The position numbers and the translations under genes were made by a program. This document shows, piece after piece, positions 1 through 9,764 of a stretch of 64,000 bases of DNA. Source of the DNA: Anagrus nilaparvatae (taxonomy: Eukaryota > Arthropoda > Insecta > Hymenoptera > Mymaridae); contig JAKSXM010000107.1 in the NCBI GenBank assembly GCA_022575985.1, forward strand, positions 1,550,001 through 1,614,000, in the 5' to 3' direction. Each line of letters begins with the position of its first letter. Position 1 is the first letter of the stretch. The notes below the pieces were generated by a model that searched no databases, was not told the origin of the DNA, and saw only the letters and a program-made list of their open reading frames with translations.

Positions 1-589
1 ATTTTATATTTTTTTTTACTGCTGGACCGTGAAAATAAAACAAATTAAAATAGAATTTTAACAAAATTACTTCGTTCCGGTAAGGACCCGGAGATGATGC
101 GTCTGCAGCCACACCATCCCCTAGAACTCTCCGAAACTAGGCAATTATTGTTTGCAAAAGTATTTAAAAGACACGCAAATCAAAATTCAAGTTTTTCAAA
201 AGGTTACGCGATCCCGATATTTCAAAATCAGGTAAACGACCTTAGAAAAATTACATTGTAGAAAATTGAGACAAATATTGCCACATAAAATTTATTATTT
301 GAAAACCGATAATATTTAATTTTGCACGAGAAATCCCAAGAGCTGAGATATAAAATGCGCGAAACCGGTATCATCGAAGTAACTAAATTTCAGATGAATG
401 ATGCAATTAAATCACTCAAAATTTAAATGACATAAATCATAAATTTTAATTGCTTCATAGCCAAACAATTTAATTGTTCAGAGGAATAACGCGCAATAAA
501 TTTCGTTGTACATGTTATGAGCAAAGGGAGCAAAGAGTTCACAAATAAATAGTCTACACGCTATCAGCAAAGGTAGCAAAGCCATTATT
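1..589. other. AT-rich sequence, no gene seen
   Basis: No convincing ORF, tandem array or inverted repeat was seen here. Near 475-560 short phrases rich in 'gcaaagg' begin, and these become regular in the next segment. Confidence 0.4.
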
Positions 590-1000
590 AAGTGGTAAAG
601 GAGCAAAGGCCTACGCAAAACAAGGCAAAGCAAAGGCAAAGGCTGCGCGCGGCAAAACCGTTATAAATTTTGTGATAGCTGCTAGAGCAAAAGGAGCTAA
701 GGCGACTGCAAAAAAAATGTTACTGTCACTAAGAGCAAAGGGAGCTAAGGCCATCACAAAGAAATGTTATTGCCGCAAGAGCAAAGGGTATTAAGGCCAT
801 CGCTAAGCACCGCAAAGCTAAGTTTGCGTGGCAAGGCTATGTAAAAGGCCGGCCGAGCTCGCCAGAGTGCAGGAACGATTTGAATGCGTGGCAAAGCTAT
901 GTAAAAGGCTAAGAGTGCCCAAGCTCGCCGGAGTAGCAAGGCTATGTGAAAGGCTACGAATGCCCAACAGTGTTCCCGGAGCAACTCTAATATATTTTTC
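590..1000 (+). repeat. Imperfect 'gcaaaggagc' repeats, lysine/alanine-codon-like
   Basis: The plus strand repeats variants of 'gagcaaagggagctaaggcc' at irregular spacing. Between about 603 and 690 one frame reads as a Lys/Ala/Arg/Gly-rich string, like a histone H1 or H2A/H2B basic tail. It breaks with stops before any globular domain. Together with the histone stem-loops at 1472 and 2020, the simplest reading is decayed histone-tail-like DNA expanded as a repeat. The short ORFs here on both strands are repeat shadows. Confidence 0.4.
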
Positions 1001-1365
1001 TTTTATTCCCAACACTGCAATTTATAATTCACCAACTTTTAAAAGTTCAAGATGCAATTTAACTGCTCAAAATTAAGACGTCTCCATTCATTAATTTTAA
1101 TTGCTTCAAAGCCAAAAATTTAAATTATCCACTAGGGAAACGCGAAATATATTTCGAGTCAAGACATGTGCCACACAAGGTAATACACGAAGCCCGGCAA
1201 CGGGAATATACTGCTGATCAAGTCGCGTTAAAGTTGTAGACCCGGAGCATTAAAATGCATATCCGCGTGCATATATTTTTTATGTTACTAACAAATCACG
1301 ATTTAGAAAACGGGAAGTCTAGGGGTATTTCCCGAAATTAATCACTCTCGACGGATAACGAAACA

Positions 1366-1450
1366 AAAATAATCCAGAAAGCTTCTTCGGGTATAAAAGT
1401 TCCCGGTTGATGCACCAATGTTATTTTCAGAAGCTTTCTGAATTATTGTT
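1366..1450. repeat. Inverted repeat around a plus-strand TATA-like box
   Basis: Arms of about 22 bp (around 1366-1387 and 1429-1450) are near-perfect inverted repeats ending in 'agaaagcttct' / 'agaagctttct'. The loop holds 'gggtataaaag' near 1389-1399, a good TATA box for plus-strand transcription. It may be a small terminal inverted repeat or a promoter hairpin. Confidence 0.5.
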
Positions 1451-1471
1451 CTTATTTTTTACGTAATAGGT

Positions 1472-1487
1472 GGCCCTGAAAAGGGCC
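1472..1487 (-). terminator. Exact histone mRNA 3' stem-loop, minus strand
   Basis: On the minus strand this reads GGCCCTTTTCAGGGCC followed by ACC, the consensus metazoan replication-dependent histone 3'-end stem-loop (6-bp stem, 4-base loop) with its usual ACC flank. A minus-strand TATA/CCAAT pair lies about 450 bp upstream, a normal histone transcript length. The DNA between does not encode a recognisable histone. Confidence 0.7.
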
Positions 1488-1753
1488 GGTGGATTTTTTA
1501 GCATTTGATGCGTGGCCCCAGCCACACGTTTTACACCCAACAATTCACAAGCATACAACAAATTCAATCACCAAGGTCACAAATACACATTCATACACAA
1601 ACATACAAAAGAGAAACAAAAACTTACAAACATGCGAGCACCTCGTGCTCAGGTGACTTCTCCTGGCCAGGAATATCAATGTCCACCTCTTCAAGCCTAC
1701 GAGCTCGGAAAATTGCACCAAGCGATTCAAACAATTACAGCTTACGAGCTGCT

Positions 1754-1849
1754 TCAATGAGGATTTAACGTCCGAAAGCCATGGACTCCTCCAAGTGCAC
1801 CAAGCACATCAGCAACAATCAAACCAGCAAACAATCTCATCCACAGCAT
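1754..1849 (-). CDS. Short ORF with a signal-peptide-like N-terminus
   Basis: A 31-codon minus-strand ORF begins MLWMRLFAGLIVADVLGALG and ends in a stop at 1754-1756. The first 24 residues form a hydrophobic leader ending in small residues (...GVHG), like a secretory signal. Immediately downstream another frame continues as a plausible peptide of about 36 residues containing LEEVDIDIPGQEKSPEHEVL, ending near 1630. A frameshift or small intron could join them. Upstream lie TATA- and CCAAT-like boxes, and downstream is the histone-type stem-loop at 1472. I do not recognise the product. It could be a first exon, a decayed secreted-protein gene, or chance. Confidence 0.3.
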   Translation of the reverse strand: MLWMRLFAGLIVADVLGALGGVHGFRTLNPH

Positions 1850-1926
1850 AGCGAAGATGTCAAGGTAGCCGCGTGCGTGAAGGCTGAAGTCAGGACAGCA
1901 AATGCTGCTTTGGCCAGATTCGCGGT

Positions 1927-1972
1927 TATACTTATAGGCCTTCGCTGACTTCGAGCTCGTTCACTGATTGGA
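1927..1972 (-). promoter_or_regulatory. CCAAT and TATA boxes of histone-like layout, minus strand
   Basis: Reading the minus strand, a CCAATCA motif (around 1972-1966) is followed about 28 bases later by TATAAGTATA (around 1938-1927). This order and spacing is typical of histone promoters and it faces the stem-loop at 1472. Inference only. Confidence 0.4.
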
Positions 1973-2019
1973 GCGCGCGCAACAATTATGAGATGTGGCA
2001 AAGGAGGATTTTACCAATC

Positions 2020-2035
2020 GGCCCTTTTCAGGGCC
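2020..2035 (+). terminator. Exact histone mRNA 3' stem-loop, plus strand
   Basis: GGCCCTTTTCAGGGCC followed by AC, identical to the element at 1472 but on the other strand. An A-rich stretch, 'aaacgaaaaaat', follows about 10 bases later, like a histone downstream element that pairs with U7 snRNA. The matching plus-strand TATA box is at 1389-1399. Confidence 0.65.
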
Positions 2036-2059
2036 ACGTTCCTTAAACGAAAAAATATA

Positions 2060-2210
2060 AGTACTCGACGTGGCAAAGGAGCAAAAGTCAAAGTTTAGAA
2101 TAAGCCTCGCAAAGCAAGACTGCGCGCGGCAAGCCCGTGGTAAGGCTGTCAAAAAGGCATAGAAAGGCTAGAAGCCCGTGGTAAAGCGCCAAGCAAAGAC
2201 TGCGCTTTGT
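2060..2210 (+). pseudogene. Histone tail-like fragments (H2A/H2B N-terminus-like)
   Basis: From about 2063 one frame reads RRGKGAKVKV, close to the histone H2A N-terminal pattern of alternating G/K/R, and then stops. From about 2127 another frame reads ARGKAVKKA, like an H2B basic tail, again ending in stops. No histone-fold sequence follows. The phrases match the 590-1000 repeat. This is decayed histone-like DNA, or a low-complexity basic repeat that imitates it. Confidence 0.35.
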
Positions 2211-2219
2211 CACGGATAT

Positions 2220-3090
2220 TTATTTTTAATGCCTAAAAATAACAAAGACCTATAATTGATGTGAACGACAAAAATTTTTTTCAAAATACGTTTTTTATGT
2301 TTTCTTATATGTTTTCAGTGTCGGTAAACTCGAAAATGAGCACCCCAGTGATCGTTAATGCCACTAAAACACACAAAACACCTCTTTTTTTACCTACAAT
2401 TTTTGGATTAAATAGCAAAAATCGTATATATTAGGAACATCTGAATCGTAAATTACAATGTATAGTTATGGATGACTTAAATATGTTGAAAAAATTCCCA
2501 AAACTCCTCCCGTTTATTACAACGCGCCTTTAGGCAATTTTCCAAATAACGCTGTCATATTACATTTTAACCAAAATACTACCGATTGGTCTCACTTTTT
2601 TTTTATAAGTGCTACCTTTCATTCCCCGTAAACCGTAATTTTTTATTACCGATTCTCTCATCGCTATCGTAGTAAATCAAATGTCCATTTTTTGGGAAAA
2701 ATGACCAATTTTAAAATTGCTAAGCCAACAACTTGAGAGCTACCCTGGGTTTTTGCGACCCCTAAAACGTTCTCAAATGAGTTAAAAATTGGCATGGGAT
2801 CATTTTATAACCAAAACTTTAACATACTTCAAGAAGAACATTTTTGAAGCATTTTTTTTTTAGTGAACTACCTTAATGTCAAGAATAGCTAGAACACTAA
2901 CCAAGGGGAGTGTCAAATGTTTAAGCAGCCGATTTGCTTGTAACTTTCAGGACAGTTTAAGGTAGTTGAAAAAATATCTCCTATATCCTCATCATTACTA
3001 AATAGGCCCCTGTACCAAGTATGCTATATGATAGAGGTTTTTAGGCTTTCATTTAAACGACGCTGCTACCTTGTCCAATATTGAAAAATG
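2220..3090. other. AT-rich dispersed-repeat DNA, no gene
   Basis: No coding region was seen. The stretch around 2580-2760 resembles sequence at 29640-29900 and, more weakly, 39170-39310, so it appears to be a dispersed repeat. Confidence 0.35.
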
Positions 3091-3099
3091 CCTGTTTCT

Positions 3100-3690
3100 G
3101 AACTTTAAATATGCATTACTCGCTTGATTTTCATCGTAAAATAATAATTTTTTTTTTAAATCGATATATTTTTCCCTGGAAATTCATTTCTTTATGAAAA
3201 AAATCATTTGTACCAAATTTCAATTTTCAGGTCAAAAGCCTTTGAAAACTATAAGTAGTAAAATTTACTTAACACAGTGTTTAACCTAAAAATTGAAATT
3301 TAGTCAATAAAAATGATTTCTTTCTTGAAGAAATGAATACTCAGGGAAAAATTAATTGATAATAAAAAAAAAATTTATTATTTTACGATGATAATCAAGC
3401 TAGTAATGCATATTTTAAGTTCATAAATAGGCTTATTTCAATAGAATTTCAATCATTTTTAAGACAAATTTCAGCAATAATATGCATTATTCGCTTGATT
3501 TTCATTGTAAAATAATAAATTTTTTTTTTATAGTCAATTAATTTTTCCCTGAGTATTCATTTCCTCAAGAAACAAATCTTTTTTATTGACCTAATTTCAA
3601 TTTTTAGGTCAAAAACTGTGTTAAGTAAATTGTGCTACTTACAGTTTTCAAAGGCTTTTGACCTAAAAATTGAAATTATCTTAAATTGAC
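3100..3690. repeat. Three-armed inverted repeat (foldback-like)
   Basis: A module of about 165 bp occurs three times in alternating orientation: direct (about 3105-3270), inverted (about 3272-3430) and direct again (about 3478-3680). Shared phrases include 'tatgcattactcgcttgatt', 'ttttccctg' and 'ctaaaaattgaaatt'. The outer parts could form hairpins. No ORF. Confidence 0.6.
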
Positions 3691-3774
3691 GATAACTTGG
3701 CTAAATTTCATCGGAAAAAAAAAAGTTCAAAAACTTAAAAAAGTTGCAAAAAGTGGCAAATTTTTCGGTATTTT

Positions 3775-4085
3775 TACTTTGCTTTCGCTAACAAGAGACC
3801 GCTACCTTTAGGAAAACAAATTAAAAATTACTTTCATTAATATATTGAAAAAAAACCCCGATAACCTCCGTTTATTCCAACGGGCCTTCTAGGCATAAAA
3901 ATACTGTGCACAAAGCTTTTAAATAGAGTTTTTTGGTAATATTGCTTTTTAGTTAGTTAATTAAAAAAAACACTTCTTGTTGGTCACAATTTTTTGGTAT
4001 TAAAGTCATTTGCCAAACCTCGGATACAGGAATTTTTTGTCACTGATTTTCTCAATGTTAGAGCCAATTAACCAGTGATTTTTTT
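3775..4085 (+). repeat. Dispersed repeat; inverted copy at 39240-39600
   Basis: About 300 bp, from 'gctttcgctaacaagagacc' to the 'tcactgattttctcaatgtt' region, recurs in reverse orientation at 39240-39600 with scattered substitutions and small indels. It has no coding capacity. Confidence 0.6.
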
Positions 4086-4088
4086 AAC

Positions 4089-4165
4089 ATGCAGTTCTAC
4101 ACAAAAAGTGCAGTTCTGAAAAAATTTGTGCAGTTCTAAAACCTAGTTTGTGCAGTTCTAAAATT
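4089..4165 (+). repeat. Four copies of a 'tgcagttct' motif
   Basis: Four imperfect units of about 25 bp share 'gtgcagttct(a/g)'. The core resembles the 25-bp satellite phrase 'ggtgcagaagt', but the rest of the unit differs, so I do not claim homology. Confidence 0.45.
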
Positions 4166-4676
4166 TAAATTTTTTTGTTTTTTTATACAAAATATTTTAT
4201 ATTCTGAAAAAAATGAATTTTATATGGATATTTTTCGTATAAATGATGCATGATTTATAATTTGTATACATGCCCACAGAGTATTATAAGGTTTACGAAT
4301 TTTTAAATTATATTAAAATTATATTATATTAAAAATTTTTAAATTATATTATTAAGATATTATTCGTCATACGTCATAATCCCAAAGTCATAACAAAGAA
4401 TTATATTCTTTCTCTTTGGTAATATCCAAACAACAACAGTAGAATAATCTTGTTTGCTTATAATACACATCGACAGTATTTTATTTTTGTGAGTAATTTT
4501 AGTAAAAGTCAGTGTTGCGGTCTCAATATCAGTTATTTTGTTATTCTTCAAGATTTAAAATCATCGTAAGTTAAAATTTTAAAAATGATTTTTTTTCAGA
4601 TTTATATAATTATGTATAAATAAGTTTTATAAAGTGTAAAAAAAAATTATTTTTTTTGATTTTTAGCTTAATTAAC

Positions 4677-5805
4677 ATGACTTTAAAAAAAAAACGCACT
4701 CAAGATGATAATCAAGGTAAATTAATTACCAAGTGGTTTAAATCTTCAACTTTTGAGAACCATGTTGCGGATGCATTAAAATGAACTGTTATTGTCTTGA
4801 CAGAAATAAATCCAGTTGATGGCGAAGAAAATATACTTGAATATAAATTTAATTGTGATTTAAACACAAATATTAGATTTAAAAAAAGTCAGTGCAATGA
4901 AAATTATTTAACAGATAGTGACAAAGAAAATTGCTCTGATTCTAAAGCATATAATGAAGAATGTTGTGGTCAAACTTTTTACTAGGAACAATAAAATTCC
5001 ATCTTTTGCTCAAGAAGACGGTACTATTTATCGTCAAATTATTGTAGATGAACATTTAAATACAAAATATCATGCAGAAGCTCTCAAAGCACATAAAATA
5101 TCTTCTTTGCCTCCTTTAGAAGCTTCGAAATCAGATCCAATCGCAAAAGGCCTAGTGAAAGTTACAGATGCCTATTCTAAAAAAGTTGGACAGTTAATGC
5201 TTCATGTTTATGGTGATGGCAAAAAATTTACTTTAAGCTCAAACACTTTTCCTGCTCGCGTAGTTATCAGTCAGCTTTCTTCAAAATATTCTTCTGAATT
5301 TTTTTCCAGTGATTTTGATAAATCTCAATTGGATTTGCAATATGCATGTCCAAATGGACCTCGAGAATTACTTGAAACTATAGTGTCAATTGATCAAGAT
5401 CGATTAAAAAATATATTAAATAATGATATTTTAGCTCTTTCTATCAGGTGTGATGGGTCGGTAGATAGAACTCAAATTGATAAAATTTATACGATGGCTA
5501 AAATTGTAACTATAGATAGCAAAGAAGAAAACATTTTTTTGGGTGCTTGTGAATCAACAAGTCGTGGAGCTCTTGGAGCATATAATGCAATGATTAAAGG
5601 ATGTCGAAAAATTGTGGGAGAACAGTTAACCAATAAAATTTTTCAAATTGCATCTTCTATTGTTACGGATGATGCTAGTTTAAATACTGGTGAAAAAGCA
5701 GGACTTTGGAAAATTTTTGATAAAAGTCAAGAAAGGTCTGATTCTAATGTACCTCTTATAAAAATTTGGTGTGCTGCGCATAGATCAAACCTTGCCTGTA
5801 AATAG
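4677..5805 (+). pseudogene. Broken hAT-transposase-derived gene (KIAA1586-like)
   Basis: An ATG at 4677 opens a frame with a short charged N-terminus (KLITKWFK) that hits an in-frame TGA at 4782-4784. The same frame then continues to 4985, and a +1 shift near 4960-4980 leads into a long frame to 5805. The long part contains LSIRCDGSVDRTQ, FLGACESTSRGALG, then VTDDASLNTGEKAGLWK and IWCAAHRSNLACK. In my memory these match the RNase-H-like core of KIAA1586-like / hAT-derived vertebrate and invertebrate proteins, including the conserved 'DG', 'TD.....G' and 'C..H...L' blocks. The C-terminal half (the hAT dimerisation region) is missing, because the frame ends exactly where the tRNA-bearing repeat starts. 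One stop, one frameshift and a truncation mark it as dead. Confidence 0.75.
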
Positions 5806-5988
5806 TTAAAAGCAGTATAATGATGATTAAAAGTATATAAAATCTTGCATTCGTAAAAGGTCGCTAAAATTAAAATAATATTAAGTTACTATCGAATGTA
5901 TAAAATTTCTTCCTTGTCATAGGCACTTGACCAAATGGTTGCCATTCTTGAAAGATAAAAGTGTGTTTGATTGTCTCAGGTGGTGTCC

Positions 5989-6060
5989 GTCTCCATGGCG
6001 CAAGTGGTAGCGCGTATGTGGCTAAAACATAAGGTTGGAAGTTCGTACCTTCCTGGAGAC
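5989..6060 (+). tRNA. tRNA-like cloverleaf, anticodon position CTA, odd base 33
   Basis: The 72 bases fold as a full cloverleaf. The acceptor stem is 7 perfect pairs (5989-5995 with 6054-6060), the D stem GCGC/GCGC, the anticodon stem TATGT/ACATA with a 7-base loop GGCTAAA, there is a 5-base variable region, and the T stem GGAAG/CTTCC has loop TTCGTAC. The A-box-like sequence TGGCGCAAGTGG fits the Pol III consensus. The loop places CTA at 34-36 and G at 33, where U is nearly universal, and base 58 is T instead of A. The D arm resembles tRNA-Trp. The odd residues and the tandem repeat setting favour a tRNA-derived SINE head over a working tRNA. Confidence 0.5.
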
Positions 6061-6386
6061 CAAATGATGGAGATTTTTTTTCTTCAAGAATTTGCTTCTT
6101 TAAGCTTTAATTAGCTTAAAAAAGTTTATAAAAATTTTTTACAAAAAGATCTAGTATTTTTAAAAATTATTTAAAAACTGCTTCTACATAGTATGAAAAT
6201 ACATTGTATTTCATATGTAAATAGTTAAAAGCAGTATAATGATAATTAAAAGTATATAAAATCTTGCATTCATTAATATTAATTTACTATCAAATGTATA
6301 AAATTTCTTCCTTATCATAGGCACTTGACCAAATGGTTGCCATTCTGGAAGGATAAAAGTGTGTATGCTTGTCTCAGGTGGTGTCC

Positions 6387-6458
6387 GTCTCCATGGCGCA
6401 AGTGGTAACGCGTATATGGCTAAAACATAAAGTTGGAAGTTCGAACCCTCCTGGAGAC
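6387..6458 (+). pseudogene. Second, decayed copy of the tRNA-like segment
   Basis: This is homologous to 5989-6060 and lies 398 bp downstream. The acceptor stem is intact, but the D, anticodon and T stems each carry a mismatch. The T loop is the canonical TTCGAAC and the anticodon loop is again GGCTAAA. Each copy is more canonical than the other in a different place, as expected for diverging SINE copies. Confidence 0.5.
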
Positions 6459-6464
6459 CAAATG

Positions 6465-6640
6465 ATGAGTACTTCTGCACCAATGGTTCCTAAATCAAAA
6501 ATACTCTAAGTCAATTTCACACCCGCCGCCTAAAAACGTCAATATTTCACCCTCCCCCCTAAAAACGTCACTTTTTCACCTCCCCCTGCCAAGCCGAACT
6601 TTTTAAAATACCCCATCCAATGAACATGTTCCATGTTAAT
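6465..6640 (-). mobile_element. Fragment of the satellite-bearing CATGGAACATG element, reversed
   Basis: On the minus strand this begins 'taacatggaacatgttcatt', passes G-rich phrases ('gggggaggtgaaaaagtgac'), and ends in a single monomer resembling the 25-bp satellite ('accattggtgcagaagtact'). It serves as an uninterrupted reference for the nested copy at 40645-41750. Confidence 0.6.
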
Positions 6641-7410
6641 AAAAACTGCAACTCTTAAGTTAAGTGGGATGAATTTGTCTAGTTCCATTTACTTATTAAA
6701 AATTGCTACGAAATAATTTTGGAATTGTTAAATTCATCTCGGTCAGAGTAAAAATTTTATATTTAAGTTATCGCAAAAAATCAACGAGCTTTATCTAACA
6801 TTAAAATTTGGAGTCAAATATATCAGGAACCTAAGATGCTGGATTTTTTTAGTTTGTTTTTTTAATTTTATTTTCTTATCAAAGCCAGAAGAAATAACTT
6901 TGAAGACTTTGAATTTGTTAGGCTTATACACGACTTTTATATGATAAAATTTATGTATTATTCGGATTGTCGATAGTAAGTAAAAGTATAAGAACAAATT
7001 TTTCATATCCAAAACAAAAACTGTAACATTTAAAATAATTGGGTTGTTTTTATCTGCTTCTCTATACTAATTAGAAATTGCTAAGCAATAATTTTAAAAA
7101 TTAACTGCTTTAAAATTACATGATTTGAAACTCAAAAGCTTTATCAGTTATCCGAACAATCAAAGCGAGCTTCACCAAATGTTAAAAATTTAGGAGTCAA
7201 ATGAGGAACCTGATGTTCTGGAACTTTGGAGTTTGTTTTACCAATTTCTATTTTCTCATTAGAACTAGAAGAAGCAAATTTTAAGACTCGGTCTACTTGC
7301 ACAAAAAGAAACATAATGATTTCCCATATGGTTTACCATAAGGTGTATTATTGACCAAAAAAGATTTTAGTTATCTCCTGGAAAACCTTTGGGATGAAAA
7401 TGAACCGTCC
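6641..7410. other. AT-rich sequence, no gene seen
   Basis: There is a weak internal repetition of about 410 bp: phrases such as 'aattgctaagcaataattt' and 'aggaacctgatgttctgga' echo between 6660-6990 and 7050-7290. No ORF with coding character. Confidence 0.35.
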
Positions 7411-7419
7411 GAAGAAAAG

Positions 7420-7890
7420 TTGATATCCTGGAAGTAAAATTTTTCTTATTTCACCTAAAACTATTTTTCGAATGTCCAAGATACCGGACCAAAAAATATC
7501 AAAAAAGGAACTTTCTACATTACCTGGGGGTTTTAAAGGTTGAAAAAATGGTTTAAATTGATGAAAATTTTCAATATTTCATCCTAACGTATTTTATTGA
7601 TTGTCTAAGATAGCGGACCAAAAAGCATCAAGAAAGTAACTTTCTACATTACCTGGGTGTTTTGAAGGTTGAATGATTTAAATTGATGAAAATTTTCAAT
7701 ATTTCATCCTAACGTATTCTATTGATTTTCCAAGATGGCGGACCAAAAAACATAAAGAAAGACATTCTACATTACCTGGTGGTTTCAGAAAATGAGAAAA
7801 ACGATTTTTTTAAACAAAATTTTTAATTTTTGACCCTAACGTTTTTTTTGATTTTTCAAGATGGCGGATAGAAATATCCAAATAACATTG
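7420..7890 (+). repeat. ~125-bp tandem repeat, about four units
   Basis: Units share 'ccaagatggcggaccaaaaa', 'aactttctacattacctggg' and 'ttttcatcctaacgtatt'-like phrases, with a period near 120-125 bp. The same repeat occurs inverted at 25165-25330, so it is dispersed. Confidence 0.65.
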
Positions 7891-7974
7891 AGGTTTTTGG
7901 TTGAAAAAGAAGAATTAAATGTTTTATAGTTTAGTAAAAATTTTTATTAATATGGAACAAATTAATAATATAAA

Positions 7975-8280
7975 AAATAATAATAATATTTATAATCGAC
8001 CTTTTTACGAGTACATGGTATTAAATGAATTTACAAATTCATCGCCCACGCTTTTTATATGCGGATGCTTATCGTCATCTCTTTTTTTATTAAGGCATAC
8101 AAAGCGGCGACATTAGATGAATTTTTAAACTTATTTAAAAATTTGAATTTACGCGGTTTTTAAATGTCGGTACAGAAGGTACCTAGCGTTTCGATCAACA
8201 CTAACACATAGATCTCATCAGTGTAGCTGTGTGTGTTAGTGTATGTGCTACAGACGCTGATGTAAACACGTCCTTATTTT
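7975..8280 (+). repeat. Dispersed repeat with hairpin; second copy at 51390-51660
   Basis: The segment from 'attaaatgaatttacaaatt' to 'tgatgtaaacacgtccttat' recurs at 51390-51660. It contains an imperfect hairpin, 'acactaacacata' against 'tgtgtgttagtgt'. Its first 160 bp are also copied at 8485-8660. Confidence 0.65.
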
Positions 8281-8443
8281 TCTTATATAGTTAACAAATG
8301 GCGATTTTAGCACTTGTGAGGACGACTCACATTGCTTTAGCCATCTGTTCTGTATATAAGAAATGATGTTATATATATATATTTATTAAAATGCGAGTTG
8401 AATGTTATAACTCAGAGCGTTATTAGGTCCAAGCTCTATATAT

Positions 8444-8735
8444 GAAAATTAATAATTATTATTACTCGTTTGTAATTCTTAAACAATAATATTTATAATC
8501 GACCTTTTTACGAGTACATGGTATTAAATGAATTTACAAATTCATCGCCCACGCTTTTTATATGCGGATGCTTATCGTCATCTCTTTTTTTATTAAGGCA
8601 TACAAAGCGGCGACATTAGATGAATTTTTAAACTTATTTAAAAATTTGAATTTACGCGGTTATAAAAGGTCGATTATAAATATTATTGTTTAAGAATTAC
8701 AAACGAGTAATAAAAATTATTAATTTTCATAAAAA
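8444..8735. mobile_element. MITE-like element with ~68-bp terminal inverted repeats
   Basis: The arms at about 8444-8512 and 8663-8732 are near-perfect inverted repeats ('taattattattactcgtttg' versus its complement). The interior is the first half of the 7975 repeat. It is non-coding. No target duplication was identified. Confidence 0.6.
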
Positions 8736-9107
8736 ATAATAAATAGGTAAAAATGAGTGTACATTTATTTTATTTAGTATTTTTGTAATAATGGAACAAA
8801 TTCGGAACTTTTGTTAGGTATTCTTGAGCTCTTATACTTAAGTAAACGCAAATTGAATATATTGAGGTAGTTTCTACAACAGAAGTATCTACATTGATTG
8901 CATCAAGTCTATATTTTACAGGACACAAAAGAGGAGTACAAGGAATAGATTTACATACAGTGTATTCTTTCTCATTAACTGCGTCAACTAAAAATTCAGA
9001 ATACCTAACAAAATTTCTGAATTGGTACCATTATTATTAAAAAAAGCGCTGCCAAGTAATTGGCACTATGGTTCCTCATTAACAATAACAAACAATTTTT
9101 AATCGTC
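8736..9107. other. No gene seen
   Basis: AT-rich, with only short ORFs on either strand and no tandem structure. Confidence 0.35.
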
Positions 9108-9235
9108 TATTAATATGGAACATGTTTATAGGGAGGGGGTACTTCAGAACTTGAAAATTAAGGGGGGGGGGGTCAAATTTGTCCTATTTAAGGAGGGGGG
9201 GGGGTGTCAAATGGTACTTAGAATAATTATCAGAA
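9108..9235 (+). mobile_element. Left-end fragment of the CATGGAACATG element
   Basis: It begins 'ttaatatggaacatgtttat', then 'agggagggggtacttc' and two poly-G phrases, and ends in 'cttagaataatt' before the satellite section would start. It is homologous to 10404-10660 and 23838-23950. Confidence 0.6.
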
Positions 9236-9512
9236 GCACGCAGTCGCTAAGACTTCCTTATCGATAAAAATTCCGGCTTGGAATTTATCGATAGATAATA
9301 TCTTGCTCATAAAAATTTGGTCTGCAGTAGATATCAACCAGGAGGTTTTAGTCAAGGAGTATATCTTTGGCAAGGTAAAAAGAAGACATTTCATTTTATA
9401 CGGGAATGTGCTCCGCGACGATTAGTTAGGTTATTTTATAGAATATAGCTAAATATTTGTATACGGAAAGACGCCCTTATTTTCATGCTCGCCTTTTTCT
9501 CTTATAACATGG
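9236..9512 (+). other. Hairpin and unrecognised ORF fragment
   Basis: A 14-bp inverted repeat, 'tatcgataaaaattcc ... ggaatttatcgata', is at about 9258-9293. From about 9299 a 49-codon frame reads with protein-like composition, including YQPGGFSQGVYLWQG and FHFIRECAPRRLVRLFY, ending in TAG near 9450. I do not recognise it. It may be an exon or retroelement remnant. Confidence 0.25.
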
Positions 9513-9764
9513 TGTTAGCCATTACAGGTTACACGGTCGCCACGAGATTCTCTTACTTACTTTGATCTCCGGACCTAAATCTCGAAGAGGATAAGGAGGT
9601 CAAAGGAATATATCTTGGATAATTAAGAACACTTGGTTTATTATACTTATATTTATTTAGACTGGATAGAGCCAGTGCGTATAATATATATATAGCCAGG
9701 GACTTCCAGTCTCCTGAAGTATCTCAGATACACTGACTCATACGCTGCGCTTCAAGCGCTTACA
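9513..9764 (-). repeat. 3' LTR of the gypsy-type element
   Basis: 252 bp. On the minus strand it starts TGTAAGCGCTTGAAGCGCAG and ends GGCTAACA, with TG...CA termini. It matches the 5' LTR except for a missing CGCG near its end and a few substitutions. Confidence 0.85.

Larger units (their letters stand above)
5804..6463 (+). repeat. Tandemly duplicated tRNA-headed (SINE-like) unit
   Basis: A unit starting 'tgtaaatagttaaaagcagt' runs from 5804 to 6217 and restarts at 6218. Both copies share about 180 bp of lead sequence and a tRNA-like segment. An inverted copy of the non-tRNA part lies at 27655-27880 inside a foldback element. It abuts the broken hAT-derived ORF, so it probably truncated it. 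Confidence 0.65.

Noticed and set aside
4089..4165. Member of the 25-bp satellite
   Set aside because: Shares only 'tgcag(t/a)' words at a similar period; the remaining bases do not align.
6211..6483. 90-codon minus-strand ORF
   Set aside because: Antisense to the tRNA-headed repeat; no domain, and the second repeat copy does not keep the frame.
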